From Nostoc sp. CCCryo 231-06 (GTDB taxonomy: Bacteria; Cyanobacteriota; Cyanobacteriia; Cyanobacteriales; Nostocaceae): DNA of 43,868 nucleotides. Made by a program: the position numbers and the translations under genes. Numbering within the stretch: the stretch's first letter is position 1; each line of letters starts with the position of its first letter. This document shows positions 8,789 through 16,060 of the stretch, in pieces. The notes beneath the pieces are model-generated. The model was not told the origin of the DNA. It did no database searches and saw only the letters and a list, made by a program, of their open reading frames with translations. The DNA lies in NCBI GenBank assembly GCA_023522315.1, contig JAHCSU010000639.1:1-43868 (forward strand), given 5' to 3'.

Positions 8789-9148
8789 TTACTCTACAGC
8801 AAACTCTGTATACTGGCGTACATGAGGTGCATGATATGCTATCACAATATCTTGCTTAGGCACTCCCTCTGTCGCAAGTTGCTCTGCGATGTCTACGACG
8901 GGCTACGCCTACGCATCCTCCGTTCCGTCATGCTGCACCCAAATTTTCCCGTCCTTGATATCTAGATGCAGCACACAGCCGTAAATCCGGGTACTACTAT
9001 CCTTCCATCCCACATGCACAAGCTGATAGTGGTCTTTTGTAGTATCAAAAATGGTTTGACTTTCTATTGGATCACTCCCATAACGCAACTTTGCCCGCGC
9101 CGTCAATAATCTCTGAATTAGTTCACGATACAAAATTAGCTTATCCAT
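8789..9148 (-). pseudogene. xisI: xisI homologue, broken by an in-frame 21-bp repeat
   Basis: XisI family (named for the fdxN-element excision controlling factor of Anabaena). The intact part (9148 down to about 8912) reads MDKLILYRELIQRLL, then a WKD and HLDIKDGKIWVQHDGTED, diagnostic for the family. The 21-bp repeat at 8891-8911 then adds two in-frame TAG codons. Beyond it the same frame continues IAEQLATEGVPKQDIV and ends RQYTEFAVE with a stop at 8789-8791, exactly the usual XisI C-terminus. So the gene is full length apart from the insertion. It overlaps the end of xisH by 13 bp. Unless the stops are read through, the product is shortened to about 79 of roughly 113 residues. Confidence 0.88.
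8891..8911. repeat. 21-bp insertion in a HIP1 site within xisI
   Basis: GCGAT (8886-8890) and CGC (8912-8914) flank the insert. Taking out 21 bp restores GCGATCGC and rejoins the xisI frame. The sequence is identical to the insert in the hydrolase remnant at 7534-7554. Confidence 0.8.
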
Positions 9149-9552
9149 TCTGCAATCTCCTGTTTTTCTGTGTTGTACACCAAAAGGGGAATTTGGTTAC
9201 GAACAATGACCGTTTGAATAAATGGATATCTGAAAAATCGCCTATAAACATCGAGCGGAACTGCCAAATACAACCGCCGCTCTGGATCATGATCTTCCAA
9301 CGCAATGCGGTAGTTAATAAATTGTCCAATTGCAGTATGAAATTCAGAAATCGTTGAGGCTGCTAAAAATGTTTTGATTTGAATAGCAATCTTTTTATCA
9401 TCCTTTGTCGCTGCTAGCAACAGTTCTGCACCTAAGTCAATATAAAAATCAACCAACCCCAAATCAATGTGGTACGGATCATGAGTAATTACCCACCCTT
9501 CCTTTTCAAGAGCAGTCTTGACCAGTTCATGAAACTTATCTCTTGCAGACAT
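9136..9552 (-). CDS. xisH: XisH family protein
   Basis: 138 aa, the usual XisH length, beginning MSARDKFHELVKTALEKEGW and ending in EIAEWIS. The family has an endonuclease-like fold; here the visible candidate core is DLGLVDFYIDLGAELLLAA followed by KKIAIQIKTF, resembling a D...ExK nuclease arrangement. In Anabaena, XisH and XisI are needed with XisF for fdxN-element excision, but XisHI pairs are widespread in cyanobacteria without an fdxN element and their general job is not settled. The downstream xisI overlaps this gene and is broken, so the pair is probably not fully functional. Confidence 0.9.
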   Translation of the reverse strand: MSARDKFHELVKTALEKEGWVITHDPYHIDLGLVDFYIDLGAELLLAATKDDKKIAIQIKTFLAASTISEFHTAIGQFINYRIALEDHDPERRLYLAVPLDVYRRFFRYPFIQTVIVRNQIPLLVYNTEKQEIAEWIS

Positions 9553-9749
9553 CGTAGACAGCTAACCAGAAAGATAAAGTCTTTGCCTAAATTCTATCGT
9601 GTATGCCACTCAAGCAGCACCAGGCGTTAGACATATTCGGCTTTGCAGAACTCAAAGCGTATCGCGCAGCATCTCGTATAAAAGAAAAGATATCACTTCA
9701 CAACCAAATCTGTGACAAAATAGTTTTATTGCCCTACAGCCAATGCGAT

Positions 9750-9770
9750 GCCTCTGGCGGGCTACGCCAA
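9750..9770. repeat. 21-bp insertion in a HIP1 site upstream of the Uma2 gene
   Basis: GCGAT (9745-9749) and CGC (9771-9773) flank a 21-bp insert, so that removal restores GCGATCGC. The insert is a variant of the family with CTCTGG in place of CTACGA and CCAA at its end. Confidence 0.7.
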
Positions 9771-9782
9771 CGCCTACGACCT

Positions 9783-10352
9783 ATGATTTCTACCATCTCG
9801 CGCCGCTATAGCTTACATGAATATCGTGCGATCGCAGAAAAAGCCGAAGGACGCAGCGAATATCGAGATGGAGAAATTGTACCCATACTTGGAGGAACGC
9901 TCAAACACAGCCGCATCAGTGGAAATATTTTGAGCTATTTTACCTCTGTGTTCCGCGATACTCAATTCGAGCCAATTAACAGCGATTTACGGCTGTGGAT
10001 TCCTGAATATCGACGCGGAGTATATCCAGACGTGATGATTTTTGACGGCGAACCGCAACTAAATGCTGAACGCTTAGATGAAGTCTTGAATCCCATTTTG
10101 ATTGTTGAAGTCCTATCTCCTTCCACCGCAGATTACGACCGACTCAGTAAATTTCGGATGTATCGATCAATTCCAAATTTTAGCGAATACTTATTAGTCG
10201 AGCAAGATGAACCTTTTGTAGAACGGTACAGCAAACAAGCCGAAGGTTGGTTACTTAGTGATTTTAGCGGCTTAGAGCTATCTATTTCTTTAGATTCAGT
10301 TGCGATCGCATTATCGATGGCAGAAATTTATCGCGGCGTTGTTTTTGAGTAA
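9783..10352 (+). CDS. Uma2 family (DUF820) putative endonuclease
   Basis: 189 aa from the ATG at 9783 (MISTISRRYSLHEYRAIAEK). The Uma2 family is a PD-(D/E)XK-like group, very numerous in cyanobacteria. Seen here: YRDGEIV, SDLRLWIP, the motif YPDVMIFDGEP and, after a strand, LIVEVLSPSTADYDR, which fits the D...ExL/V core of the fold. An upstream TTG at 9603 would extend the protein across the 21-bp repeat at 9750-9770, so the shorter start is preferred. Biological role unknown. The 3' end of this gene recurs in pieces at 11294 and 11576. Confidence 0.85.
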   Translation: MISTISRRYSLHEYRAIAEKAEGRSEYRDGEIVPILGGTLKHSRISGNILSYFTSVFRDTQFEPINSDLRLWIPEYRRGVYPDVMIFDGEPQLNAERLDEVLNPILIVEVLSPSTADYDRLSKFRMYRSIPNFSEYLLVEQDEPFVERYSKQAEGWLLSDFSGLELSISLDSVAIALSMAEIYRGVVFE

Positions 10353-10594
10353 ATATTTTCGTTATATCTCTCTACAACCCTCAGTATCTAGATATAGGTT
10401 CAGCTTGTGTCGGATATTTGGGATGTTTGAGATTATGATAATGGTGCGTTGCGCTTTGCGACAACACACCCTACATTAGGAATGCGAACGTACAGTTGTT
10501 AGACAAATTCACGCTACCCCATATTGCGTATATTGACGCTGGTAAAATGGCTGTAGGCTACTTGCTTGAACCAAATCAATGTTTATTCAAACAA

Positions 10595-10966
10595 TCACTC
10601 CGCAAGCTTCACCATTTGGTTTACCACCAAGCGTGCTTTCCGTCGATAATCTGACTTGCGTGTTCCACCAGCCATCCCGTACTCATCACTATTTTTGCCA
10701 TACCGAGATGCAACACTTAGCAGCATCTGCTCAGAATAAGTATTCAAAGCACGTTCTGTATCTTCTAATGTATTCTGCGTCTTATCCATTATTGTTCGTG
10801 CTTGATTATGAGCAGCTAACTTCTCTCGTAACTCATTAATCATAGTGTTGTAAGTAGTGATTGACACCCCATTACCAAAGTCTAAATCAGGGTTAATTGT
10901 CTGCAATCCTTCAATACGTCGTTCAGCTTTGGTCAGTGCAATCGAGTTTCGTCTCCGTTGCGTCAT
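10595..10966 (-). CDS. hypothetical protein, cyanobacterial (123 aa)
   Basis: Basic, helical protein starting MTQRRRNSIALTKAERRIEG and ending in GGTRKSDYRRKARLVV. The helical middle (about residues 40-85) is probably a coiled coil. A hairpin-containing AT-rich leader lies upstream. I do not recognise a characterised family; similar short proteins with a KNSDEY...GGTRKS motif are, as far as I recall, common as hypothetical proteins in Nostocales. Confidence 0.65.
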   Translation of the reverse strand: MTQRRRNSIALTKAERRIEGLQTINPDLDFGNGVSITTYNTMINELREKLAAHNQARTIMDKTQNTLEDTERALNTYSEQMLLSVASRYGKNSDEYGMAGGTRKSDYRRKARLVVNQMVKLAE

Positions 10967-11315
10967 AAAATTTTCCTTTTTGGATTAATTTAATATAGAG
11001 AACTCTGATCGTGTTTAACACGGAGTTCTTTATCTAACATAATCATACGTATTGAGCCGATGCACCAGCCTGAGTGAAGCTACATAACTTTTAGAGTATT
11101 GGTACATAAGATAAATGTGAGTATATTTGCTGACATTTTTTGAAATTAACAGGTTTAGAAGTTCAAAACTCGATTTAGAAGTTCAAAACTCGATTTAGAA
11201 GTTCAAAACTGGATTTAGAAATTCAAAACTTAATTTAGAAATTCAAAACTTAATTTAGAAATTCAAAACTCGATTTAGAAATTCAAAACTCGATTTAGAT
11301 TTAGTTGCGATCGCA
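10967..11315. other. intergenic region with 20-bp tandem repeat
   Basis: The left part carries an inverted pair, AGAACTC...GAGTTCT (about 10998-11029), near the promoter of the 123-aa gene. The right part is occupied by the tandem array described separately. No gene is seen. Confidence 0.5.
11153..11298. repeat. 20-bp tandem repeat, about seven copies
   Basis: The unit GATTTAGAAGTTCAAAACTC repeats head to tail about seven times with drift (GAAG/GAAA, ACTC/ACTG/ACTT, GATTT/AATTT). The period of 20 is not a multiple of three and there are no spacers, so it is neither protein-coding repeat nor CRISPR. It ends in GATTTAGATTTAGTTGCGATCGC, which matches the 3' end of the Uma2 gene, suggesting that the array grew from that gene's tail. 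Confidence 0.85.
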
Positions 11316-11611
11316 TTACGACTGTGGACAGACATCAAATATCAGTTGTGAACGATAGAAACACACATCAAACTCCAAAAAGAAGTTCATGCGCCCTAGC
11401 AACAAAGGCACATCATTAGACAAACTCCACGCAAAAACTAAGCGAACAGGCTCAAACAAGCCAATCTGAGCAGATATAAGCAAACCTCTTGCTTCAACAG
11501 GTGCCAAATTACCAGCTAACATTAGAGAAATCGTCTGTTCTTACCAAATTGCGCCTAGTTGGACACCAATATTATATGGCAGAAGTTTATCGCGGCGTTG
11601 TTTTTGAGTAA
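11294..11611 (+). pseudogene. duplicated Uma2 3' end, split by unrelated DNA
   Basis: The segment at 11294-11318 matches the Uma2 gene at about 10289-10313, and 11576-11611 repeats that gene's last twelve codons with one changed codon (MAEVYRGVVFE in place of MAEIYRGVVFE). About 257 bp between the two matches is unrelated and contains a fragment of another protein on the minus strand. This is a decayed second copy of the Uma2 3' end. Confidence 0.7.
11316..11522 (-). pseudogene. fragment, possibly retropepsin-like aspartic protease C-terminus
   Basis: 68 codons reading LISAQIGLFEPVRLVFAWSL, then VPLLLGRMNFFLEFDVCF and QLIFDV. The LLGRxxFF...FxVxFxxxxxxxxI pattern resembles the C-terminal part of small cyanobacterial retropepsin-like proteins, but the part with the catalytic Asp-Thr/Ser-Gly is missing. 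It is probably a fragment left inside the duplicated Uma2 tail. The family assignment is tentative. Confidence 0.4.
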
Positions 11612-11683
11612 ATCAGCTTTGTGACGATGTATGCTTTGGGAGGGGTGCGATCGCGCGATCGCACTCATAATTATCTTAATTTT

Positions 11684-12457
11684 TTACTCAGACAAAATAA
11701 TTGGAATCAAGTGTTGCTCAATTTCTTGGATGTAGGCTGTTAAACCTGTATGAACACCTCTTTCACGTAGAAGTTTTAAACTTGTATCTTCCCAACACTG
11801 TCGTTCACGTTCCATATCTTTGCCTGTTAGTTGCTCAACTACTACTTTTGGATTTCTAATTCGCTCGGTTTCTTTGTATGAGGTAGAGCGTAGTCTGTGT
11901 GACTCTATGCAAGGGTCGAAATTCAATCGAGTCTTGATTTCTTCTAGAATTCGTTCTTCTTGATTAGACGGAATAAACCCATTGAGAACCCATGCTTCAC
12001 GCTTTGGGTTAGCTGTACCAATAACAATTTTGAATTGAGGCTGTCGATTAATATGTTCTGAGCGTGCTTGCTTAAGCCCTTCTCTACGCTCTGGTTGATT
12101 GTCTAAATCACGGATAAAAATAACAGCTTTAATCGGTCGTGTTTTTTGAAGAAAACGTACCAAATTAAGAACCTTGATAGATGCCGCTCCATCGGCTTTT
12201 AACGATAGATTCTTACTATCATGACCGAGAAATCTTGGAGGTTTGTATTTTAGTTGCTCTTTTGCATCATCAATGATTTTTATCACGTCGCTCCAACAGG
12301 AATGTTCTGTTCTTGCTTGTAAGCCACTCCAGTTAAATATATGTTTTATTAGTTCAGGCTCTAACCAATCGATTTGCTCCGTCAAAACGCGCTCGGCTAA
12401 TTTAGTAGCTGTTCGTGCATCTGCACCACTTTCGACTATTACAATGAACTCAATCAC
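11684..12457 (-). CDS. TOPRIM-like (DUF4276-like) partner of the ATPase
   Basis: 257 aa from a GTG at 12457, which overlaps the ATPase stop (GTGATTGA) and has GCAGGAG six bases upstream; starts further up would run back into the ATPase gene. Visible motifs: a strand ending in Glu, IEFIVIVESGADA, then AVIFIRDLDNQPER with a D-x-D, then REAWVLNGFI. This order (Glu, DxD, EAWxL) resembles TOPRIM/DUF4276 nucleases paired with ABC-type ATPases. The pairing parallels OLD-like and PARIS-like (ATPase plus TOPRIM) defence modules, but the family of this protein is not certain and a role in defence is inference. Confidence 0.6.
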   Translation of the reverse strand: MIEFIVIVESGADARTATKLAERVLTEQIDWLEPELIKHIFNWSGLQARTEHSCWSDVIKIIDDAKEQLKYKPPRFLGHDSKNLSLKADGAASIKVLNLVRFLQKTRPIKAVIFIRDLDNQPERREGLKQARSEHINRQPQFKIVIGTANPKREAWVLNGFIPSNQEERILEEIKTRLNFDPCIESHRLRSTSYKETERIRNPKVVVEQLTGKDMERERQCWEDTSLKLLRERGVHTGLTAYIQEIEQHLIPIILSE

Positions 12458-13583
12458 TGACTTCTCCTGCAACAATCCACTCTTCACCCTCAGCATCCCA
12501 AAACTCACCAGTTGTCAAAGTTTGTTTTGCCCATTCCACATCAGGATGTTCATCCAAACGTTTGGAGATTGTGAAGCCGGAATTACTGTTATTTAATATA
12601 TGTACCTGAGAAGGAACAAGCTCATCAATAATATAAGGAGAGTGAGTAGAAAAAATAATTTGCAAATTTGTATTGTATTGAATGATTTCCTTAAAAACAG
12701 TCATTAATTCACGTTGTGCTTTTGGATGAAGTCCCTGTTCCACATCATCTAAAAAAACTAAATTAGGTTGAGTAGGATTCATCAAAACAGTTAGCAAACC
12801 TAATGTTAGCATTGTTCCTTCGCTAATTGCATGGGCTGGAATCCGATTACCAGTATTCATATCTAATATCACTTCTTGCCCTGTCATTTCCTGACTTTCT
12901 TCATAAGAAATAGACTTACCATCAACTTCGATTAAACGTTTGCGAATAACTGGAACCTTTGCTCGCTTTATACCAATTTTGCGAACATTTGGTACAATCC
13001 GACTCAACATTCCCTCTATTAATTCAAATTTGTCTGGAGCCTCATTACGCAAAAAATCTAAAGTGGGTGCTAATCCAGAACCGTCGAATTCAACCCTCGG
13101 CGTAATTTCTTCACTGTAAGCTGCTTTAGCAAGATTACTTGCAACTAACTTCAGGTAAACAGCATATTTCAGAGATTGAGGAATTGGATATGGAGATTCG
13201 CTTAAAGAACTTGACCATCCTTCTAATTCTCCTGGCTTTCCATTTATGTTCCATGATGCTGTGGGATACCAAGAATCATTGTTTTGCTGCTTCCAACTAT
13301 AGGAAGCTTGCCAATTCTGCCGAGTGGTAGATCCCCAAAAACCACTTGCAGTAACAGAAATATATTTTTCCCCAATTGTTGTAATGAATTGAGGTGATCT
13401 CTCATACTGAAAAATACTTTTAAATGGTGAAGCAGCAAGCCTGCTGAGATTATGTAATGCTTGTAATACGGTTGTTTTGCCAGCGCTGTTTTTTCCCACA
13501 AGTGCATGTAATCTAGAACTATCAAAATTAAGTTCAGTAGATTTATGACTTTTGAAATTATGAAGTATTACTTTTTCTAACAT
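12450..13583 (-). CDS. AAA/ABC-type ATPase (OLD-/RecF-like)
   Basis: 377 aa from the ATG at 13583 (MLEKVILHNFKSHKSTELNF); a TTG at 13607 would add eight residues. Walker A is GKNSAGKTT (30-38), the signature loop is AISEGTMLTLGLL, Walker B is LVFLDDVEQGLHP and the H-loop IIFSTHSPYI. These make it a stand-alone SMC/OLD-like ATPase (AAA_15/AAA_21 type) without TOPRIM domain of its own. It is followed with a 8-bp overlap by the TOPRIM-like gene, so the two are translationally coupled. A DUF433 gene precedes it closely in the same direction. Probable role: a two-component nuclease system, perhaps antiphage; its substrate is unknown. Confidence 0.85.
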   Translation of the reverse strand: MLEKVILHNFKSHKSTELNFDSSRLHALVGKNSAGKTTVLQALHNLSRLAASPFKSIFQYERSPQFITTIGEKYISVTASGFWGSTTRQNWQASYSWKQQNNDSWYPTASWNINGKPGELEGWSSSLSESPYPIPQSLKYAVYLKLVASNLAKAAYSEEITPRVEFDGSGLAPTLDFLRNEAPDKFELIEGMLSRIVPNVRKIGIKRAKVPVIRKRLIEVDGKSISYEESQEMTGQEVILDMNTGNRIPAHAISEGTMLTLGLLTVLMNPTQPNLVFLDDVEQGLHPKAQRELMTVFKEIIQYNTNLQIIFSTHSPYIIDELVPSQVHILNNSNSGFTISKRLDEHPDVEWAKQTLTTGEFWDAEGEEWIVAGEVSD

Positions 13584-13622
13584 TTGATTGCTAACATCCT
13601 TCCACAAATAATCGAATTGGAC

Positions 13623-13907
13623 TCATCTTGCTTGCCCCATTTCTATCGCTAATCGCTGGTAATCTGCTTTTTCAGCAGCAATATACACCTCAATTTCTTC
13701 TCGATTAGCATGATAATAAGTTAAAGCAGCATAAACCTGTACAAGATTTACATTTCCCATGCGTTCAGCAATTTCTTCTGCATTCAGCCCAAGTTTGTAC
13801 CAACCTGTGATGCGTTGAACAGAAACTCTAGTACCACCAATGCGGGGACGACCCCCTAGAGTTTCAGGTGACTTAACAATCAGTGTTCCAATGTCAGTAG
13901 TCGACAT
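13623..13907 (-). CDS. DUF433 family protein (antitoxin-like)
   Basis: 94 aa. The DUF433 pattern is clear: LGGRPRIGGTRVSVQRITGWYK, then GLNAEEIAERMGNVNLVQVYAALTYYHANREEIE, a winged-helix-like DNA-binding fold. Family members usually precede a DUF5615 PIN-like toxin; here none follows, and the ATPase gene lies about 40 bp downstream in the same direction. It could be the regulator of the ATPase/TOPRIM-like pair or an orphan antitoxin that has lost its toxin. Confidence 0.85.
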   Translation of the reverse strand: MSTTDIGTLIVKSPETLGGRPRIGGTRVSVQRITGWYKLGLNAEEIAERMGNVNLVQVYAALTYYHANREEIEVYIAAEKADYQRLAIEMGQAR

Positions 13908-13996
13908 AAATATCTTAATAGATAGATTTAGTTTGATGATTTTTCACCCATAAATCATAGCAAATTATATAAAACTGGTATTATTTATGATTAAAT

Positions 13997-15298
13997 TTAA
14001 CTCCGCTTATAAACTAACTCCATCTTCAACTTCTCAATCTCCAACCTCAATTTCTCATTCTCCATCCTCAACTTTGCATTCTCCTCCCTAATCAACTCAA
14101 CTTCATTTCTCTTACTCAAAGCCTGATTAATCGCCAACTTTCGCATATCGAGCGAGAACCAACGCTGATAAGTTTGCGTATGAACTTGCACACTATGCCC
14201 CAAATTATCAGCCGCCGCTTTAATTGGGATTCCCAAAATATGCGCCCGAATTGCCCAAGCATGACGTAAATCATAAGGTTTAAAATCCAATCCTATCTTA
14301 CGAAACCACCAACTAACTCGCTGTGTTAACGCCGTTATCTCCGCATGATTAGTGTTATCTTTTTTAGCGATCGCACTCCTTAACATCTCTAAATATTTAG
14401 GATTTCTCAAATCAAACTCATCAATCCATTGTCTATGTAATGGTAATGCTTCTCTCTCCCCAGTCTTAGAATCCTTGTGAACTTTCCATGTCAAATCTGC
14501 ATTTTCTTCACTCAACCACCAATCAATATCAGGATTAATAAAAAGTTCCCGTGGACGTAAACCAAAAACTGCTAGCATTCCATACGTCCATCGCCAAAGT
14601 TGCCAACTATTTTGAAGATTTTGATTAACTTGATTACCTCTATTATTCAGATAACCTTCAAACTTGATAATTCCCTCAGCTATTTCCGCATCGGTCGGGA
14701 TATTGCGGGAATTATTCTCAGGCATTTTGGAATATTTAGATAAATCAATTTCGATGTTGAATGTCACACAAAATGCAGCGATCGCTCTAGCTGCATTATA
14801 TTTAGCCCATTCTTTATCGATTTGTTCAATTGAACTGATCAAATTTTCAGCGATCGCTAAATCTTTGGGATTCGTAAATCGTTTAGTTCGGGAAAAGTAA
14901 TAAAAAAAAGTATGTTCACTTTTAGTAGTCCGCTTATGAGTTTTAAAATACTCATTTTCAAATTGTTCGAGTAATTCTCCTATAGTTTTAAATTCTTTTT
15001 TAACTGCCTCATTACCTAAATATTTATCATTCCATTCAAAAGTTTTACGAGCAATTAACTTCCCTAATTCATAAGCTTCTTCCTCAGCCGTCTTCAGTCC
15101 ATCTAAGTTAGAGGGAATATTCAAACTGATATTGTATTGTTTTCTCCCAGTACCATTGCTGTCTTTGTCTCCCGGCTTAATTGGTAACGTCGCCCGTAAT
15201 TGCAGACTTCCATTGGATTCTCTAATTGTCACCTTTGCCTTTGCAGACTTCAAACGCAGATTAACTTTCTCTAATTCTAGTAGTACTTTCGTTCTCAT
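13997..15298 (-). CDS. xisA: XisA-type site-specific recombinase (nifD element excisase)
   Basis: 433 aa. XisA excises the nifD element during heterocyst differentiation by recombining 11-bp direct repeats. The C-terminal half shows the recombinase core: WRWTYGMLAVFGLRPRELF, then YDLRHAWAIRAHILGIPIKA, LGHS and HTQTYQRWFS with the presumed nucleophilic Tyr in QTYQRW. It is closely similar in layout to the XisC homologue at 33449-34996. The end is a coiled coil (ENAKLRMENEKLRLEIEKL). The gene points away from nifD and starts 368 bp from the 11-bp site, as in the known nifD elements. The start at 15298 is the first ATG; AAAGAAC upstream is a weak ribosome site. Confidence 0.93.
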   Translation of the reverse strand: MRTKVLLELEKVNLRLKSAKAKVTIRESNGSLQLRATLPIKPGDKDSNGTGRKQYNISLNIPSNLDGLKTAEEEAYELGKLIARKTFEWNDKYLGNEAVKKEFKTIGELLEQFENEYFKTHKRTTKSEHTFFYYFSRTKRFTNPKDLAIAENLISSIEQIDKEWAKYNAARAIAAFCVTFNIEIDLSKYSKMPENNSRNIPTDAEIAEGIIKFEGYLNNRGNQVNQNLQNSWQLWRWTYGMLAVFGLRPRELFINPDIDWWLSEENADLTWKVHKDSKTGEREALPLHRQWIDEFDLRNPKYLEMLRSAIAKKDNTNHAEITALTQRVSWWFRKIGLDFKPYDLRHAWAIRAHILGIPIKAAADNLGHSVQVHTQTYQRWFSLDMRKLAINQALSKRNEVELIREENAKLRMENEKLRLEIEKLKMELVYKRS

Positions 15299-15665
15299 GT
15301 GTTCTTTTTGCTGCTGTGCTTGCAGAGATGAGCAAAAAAACGGGCGATTTTTTAACCGCCTTGGCTCAGGACAACATTTAGATGATGCGTGATATCATGT
15401 CCGCTTGATTGTTTATTAAACCCGAAGAACCCCACCCCGCCAAAGCTATGCTTTTTCTCCCCTCTCGAAGAGCAGGGAGGGGTTGGGGGTGGGGTTCTTT
15501 TCTTATGGGTAAGTTGGCGGACATGATATGAGTCCTGAACCTAATTATGCTGTGTTTTTAGCCTATATTTAGCCTAAAAATAAATGTGTTATCAACGAAC
15601 AATGTTTATTGCTCACATTGCTTACTGCAAACATTAGGCTGTTGAAAATAATTAAACCATCAAAA
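15299..15665. other. xisA upstream region and element end
   Basis: No gene. It holds the xisA promoter and nested inverted repeats (15392-15529), then AT-rich sequence up to the 11-bp recombination site. Regulatory proteins are known to bind upstream of xisA in Anabaena PCC 7120, but no motif could be assigned here. Confidence 0.5.
15392..15529. repeat. nested inverted repeat (MITE-like hairpin)
   Basis: The outer arms are ATATCATGTCCGC (15392-15404) and GCGGACATGATAT (15517-15529), a perfect 13-bp pair. The inner arms are AAGAACCCCACCCC (15425-15438) and GGGGTGGGGTTCTT (15486-15499). The whole 138 bp could fold into one long cruciform. It lies between the xisA start and the recombination site. 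Confidence 0.8.
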
Positions 15666-15676
15666 GGATTACTCCG
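15666..15676. other. nifD-element recombination site (11-bp direct repeat copy)
   Basis: GGATTACTCCG. It is identical to the repeat established for XisA-mediated excision in Anabaena PCC 7120 and sits exactly where the nifD reading frame begins (codons D-Y-S-G). The partner copy is outside the window. Confidence 0.92.
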
Positions 15677-15831
15677 GCCCTTATCACGGTTATGACGGCT
15701 TTGCCATCTTCGCACGTGACATGGACTTGGCACTCAACAGCCCAACCTGGTCATTAATTGGCGCTCCTTGGAATGAAAAAGCTCAGGCTAAGAAGGCTGA
15801 AGCTAAGGCTAAGGCTAAGGCTGCCGTCTAG
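15667..15831 (+). CDS. nifD: nifD 3' part (C-terminal 54 codons of nitrogenase alpha chain)
   Basis: Starting at the 11-bp site the frame reads [20 protein letters not shown] and then [19 protein letters not shown] before a Lys/Ala-rich tail and TAG. This is the conserved C-terminus of the MoFe protein alpha subunit. Upstream the frame meets TAA at 15649-15651 within the element and there is no start, so it is expressed only after excision joins it to the rest of nifD. It is too short and start-less to look like a gene in its own right. nifK follows at 229 bp. Confidence 0.95.
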   Translation, partial: DYSGPYHGYDGFAIFARDMDLALNSPTWSLIGAPWNEKAQAKKAEAKAKAKAAV

Positions 15832-15862
15832 GGAAATGGGAGAGAGCGATAAGTAAGGATAA

Positions 15863-15882
15863 CCTGGGGCTAAAACCCCAGG
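15863..15882 (+). repeat. hairpin between nifD and nifK
   Basis: CCTGGGG (15863-15869) and CCCCAGG (15876-15882) form a 7-bp GC-rich stem with a 6-base loop. It is followed by GGGGAG and not by a U-tract, so an mRNA-stabilising or processing role is more likely than termination. Confidence 0.55.
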
Positions 15883-16060
15883 GGGGAGTTGGGAATCCAA
15901 AATTCAAAACTGAAAAATTAAAATTTCTTTTGATTTTTGCATTTTGAATTTTGAATCATATTCCCAATTCCTTGTAGAGACGCGATTAATCGTGTCTCTA
16001 CCACCTCAAATCCTTATTCCTCAATCAGTAAAAGAATTCAGTAAGCTTGGAGATCCGAAA

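Larger units (their letters stand above)
1..15676. mobile_element. nifD element (partial; right end in window)
   Basis: The right boundary is the 11-bp site GGATTACTCCG at 15666-15676, which is the repeat known to flank the nifD element of Anabaena sp. PCC 7120. Directly to its right the last 54 codons of nifD are read; directly to its left lies a xisA-type recombinase on the opposite strand. No other part of nifD and no second copy of the repeat is seen in 1-15665, so the left end is outside the window and the element is at least 15.6 kb. That all of 1-15665 belongs to one element is inference from the usual nifHDK gene order; a rearrangement is the alternative. Confidence 0.8.

Noticed and set aside
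8789-9552. fdxN element suggested by xisH/xisI
   Set aside because: No xisF, no fdxN and no matching repeats are present; XisHI pairs occur widely without an fdxN element.
11153-11298. Possible CRISPR array
   Set aside because: The 20-bp units are directly adjacent with no spacers and drift in sequence; no cas genes are present.
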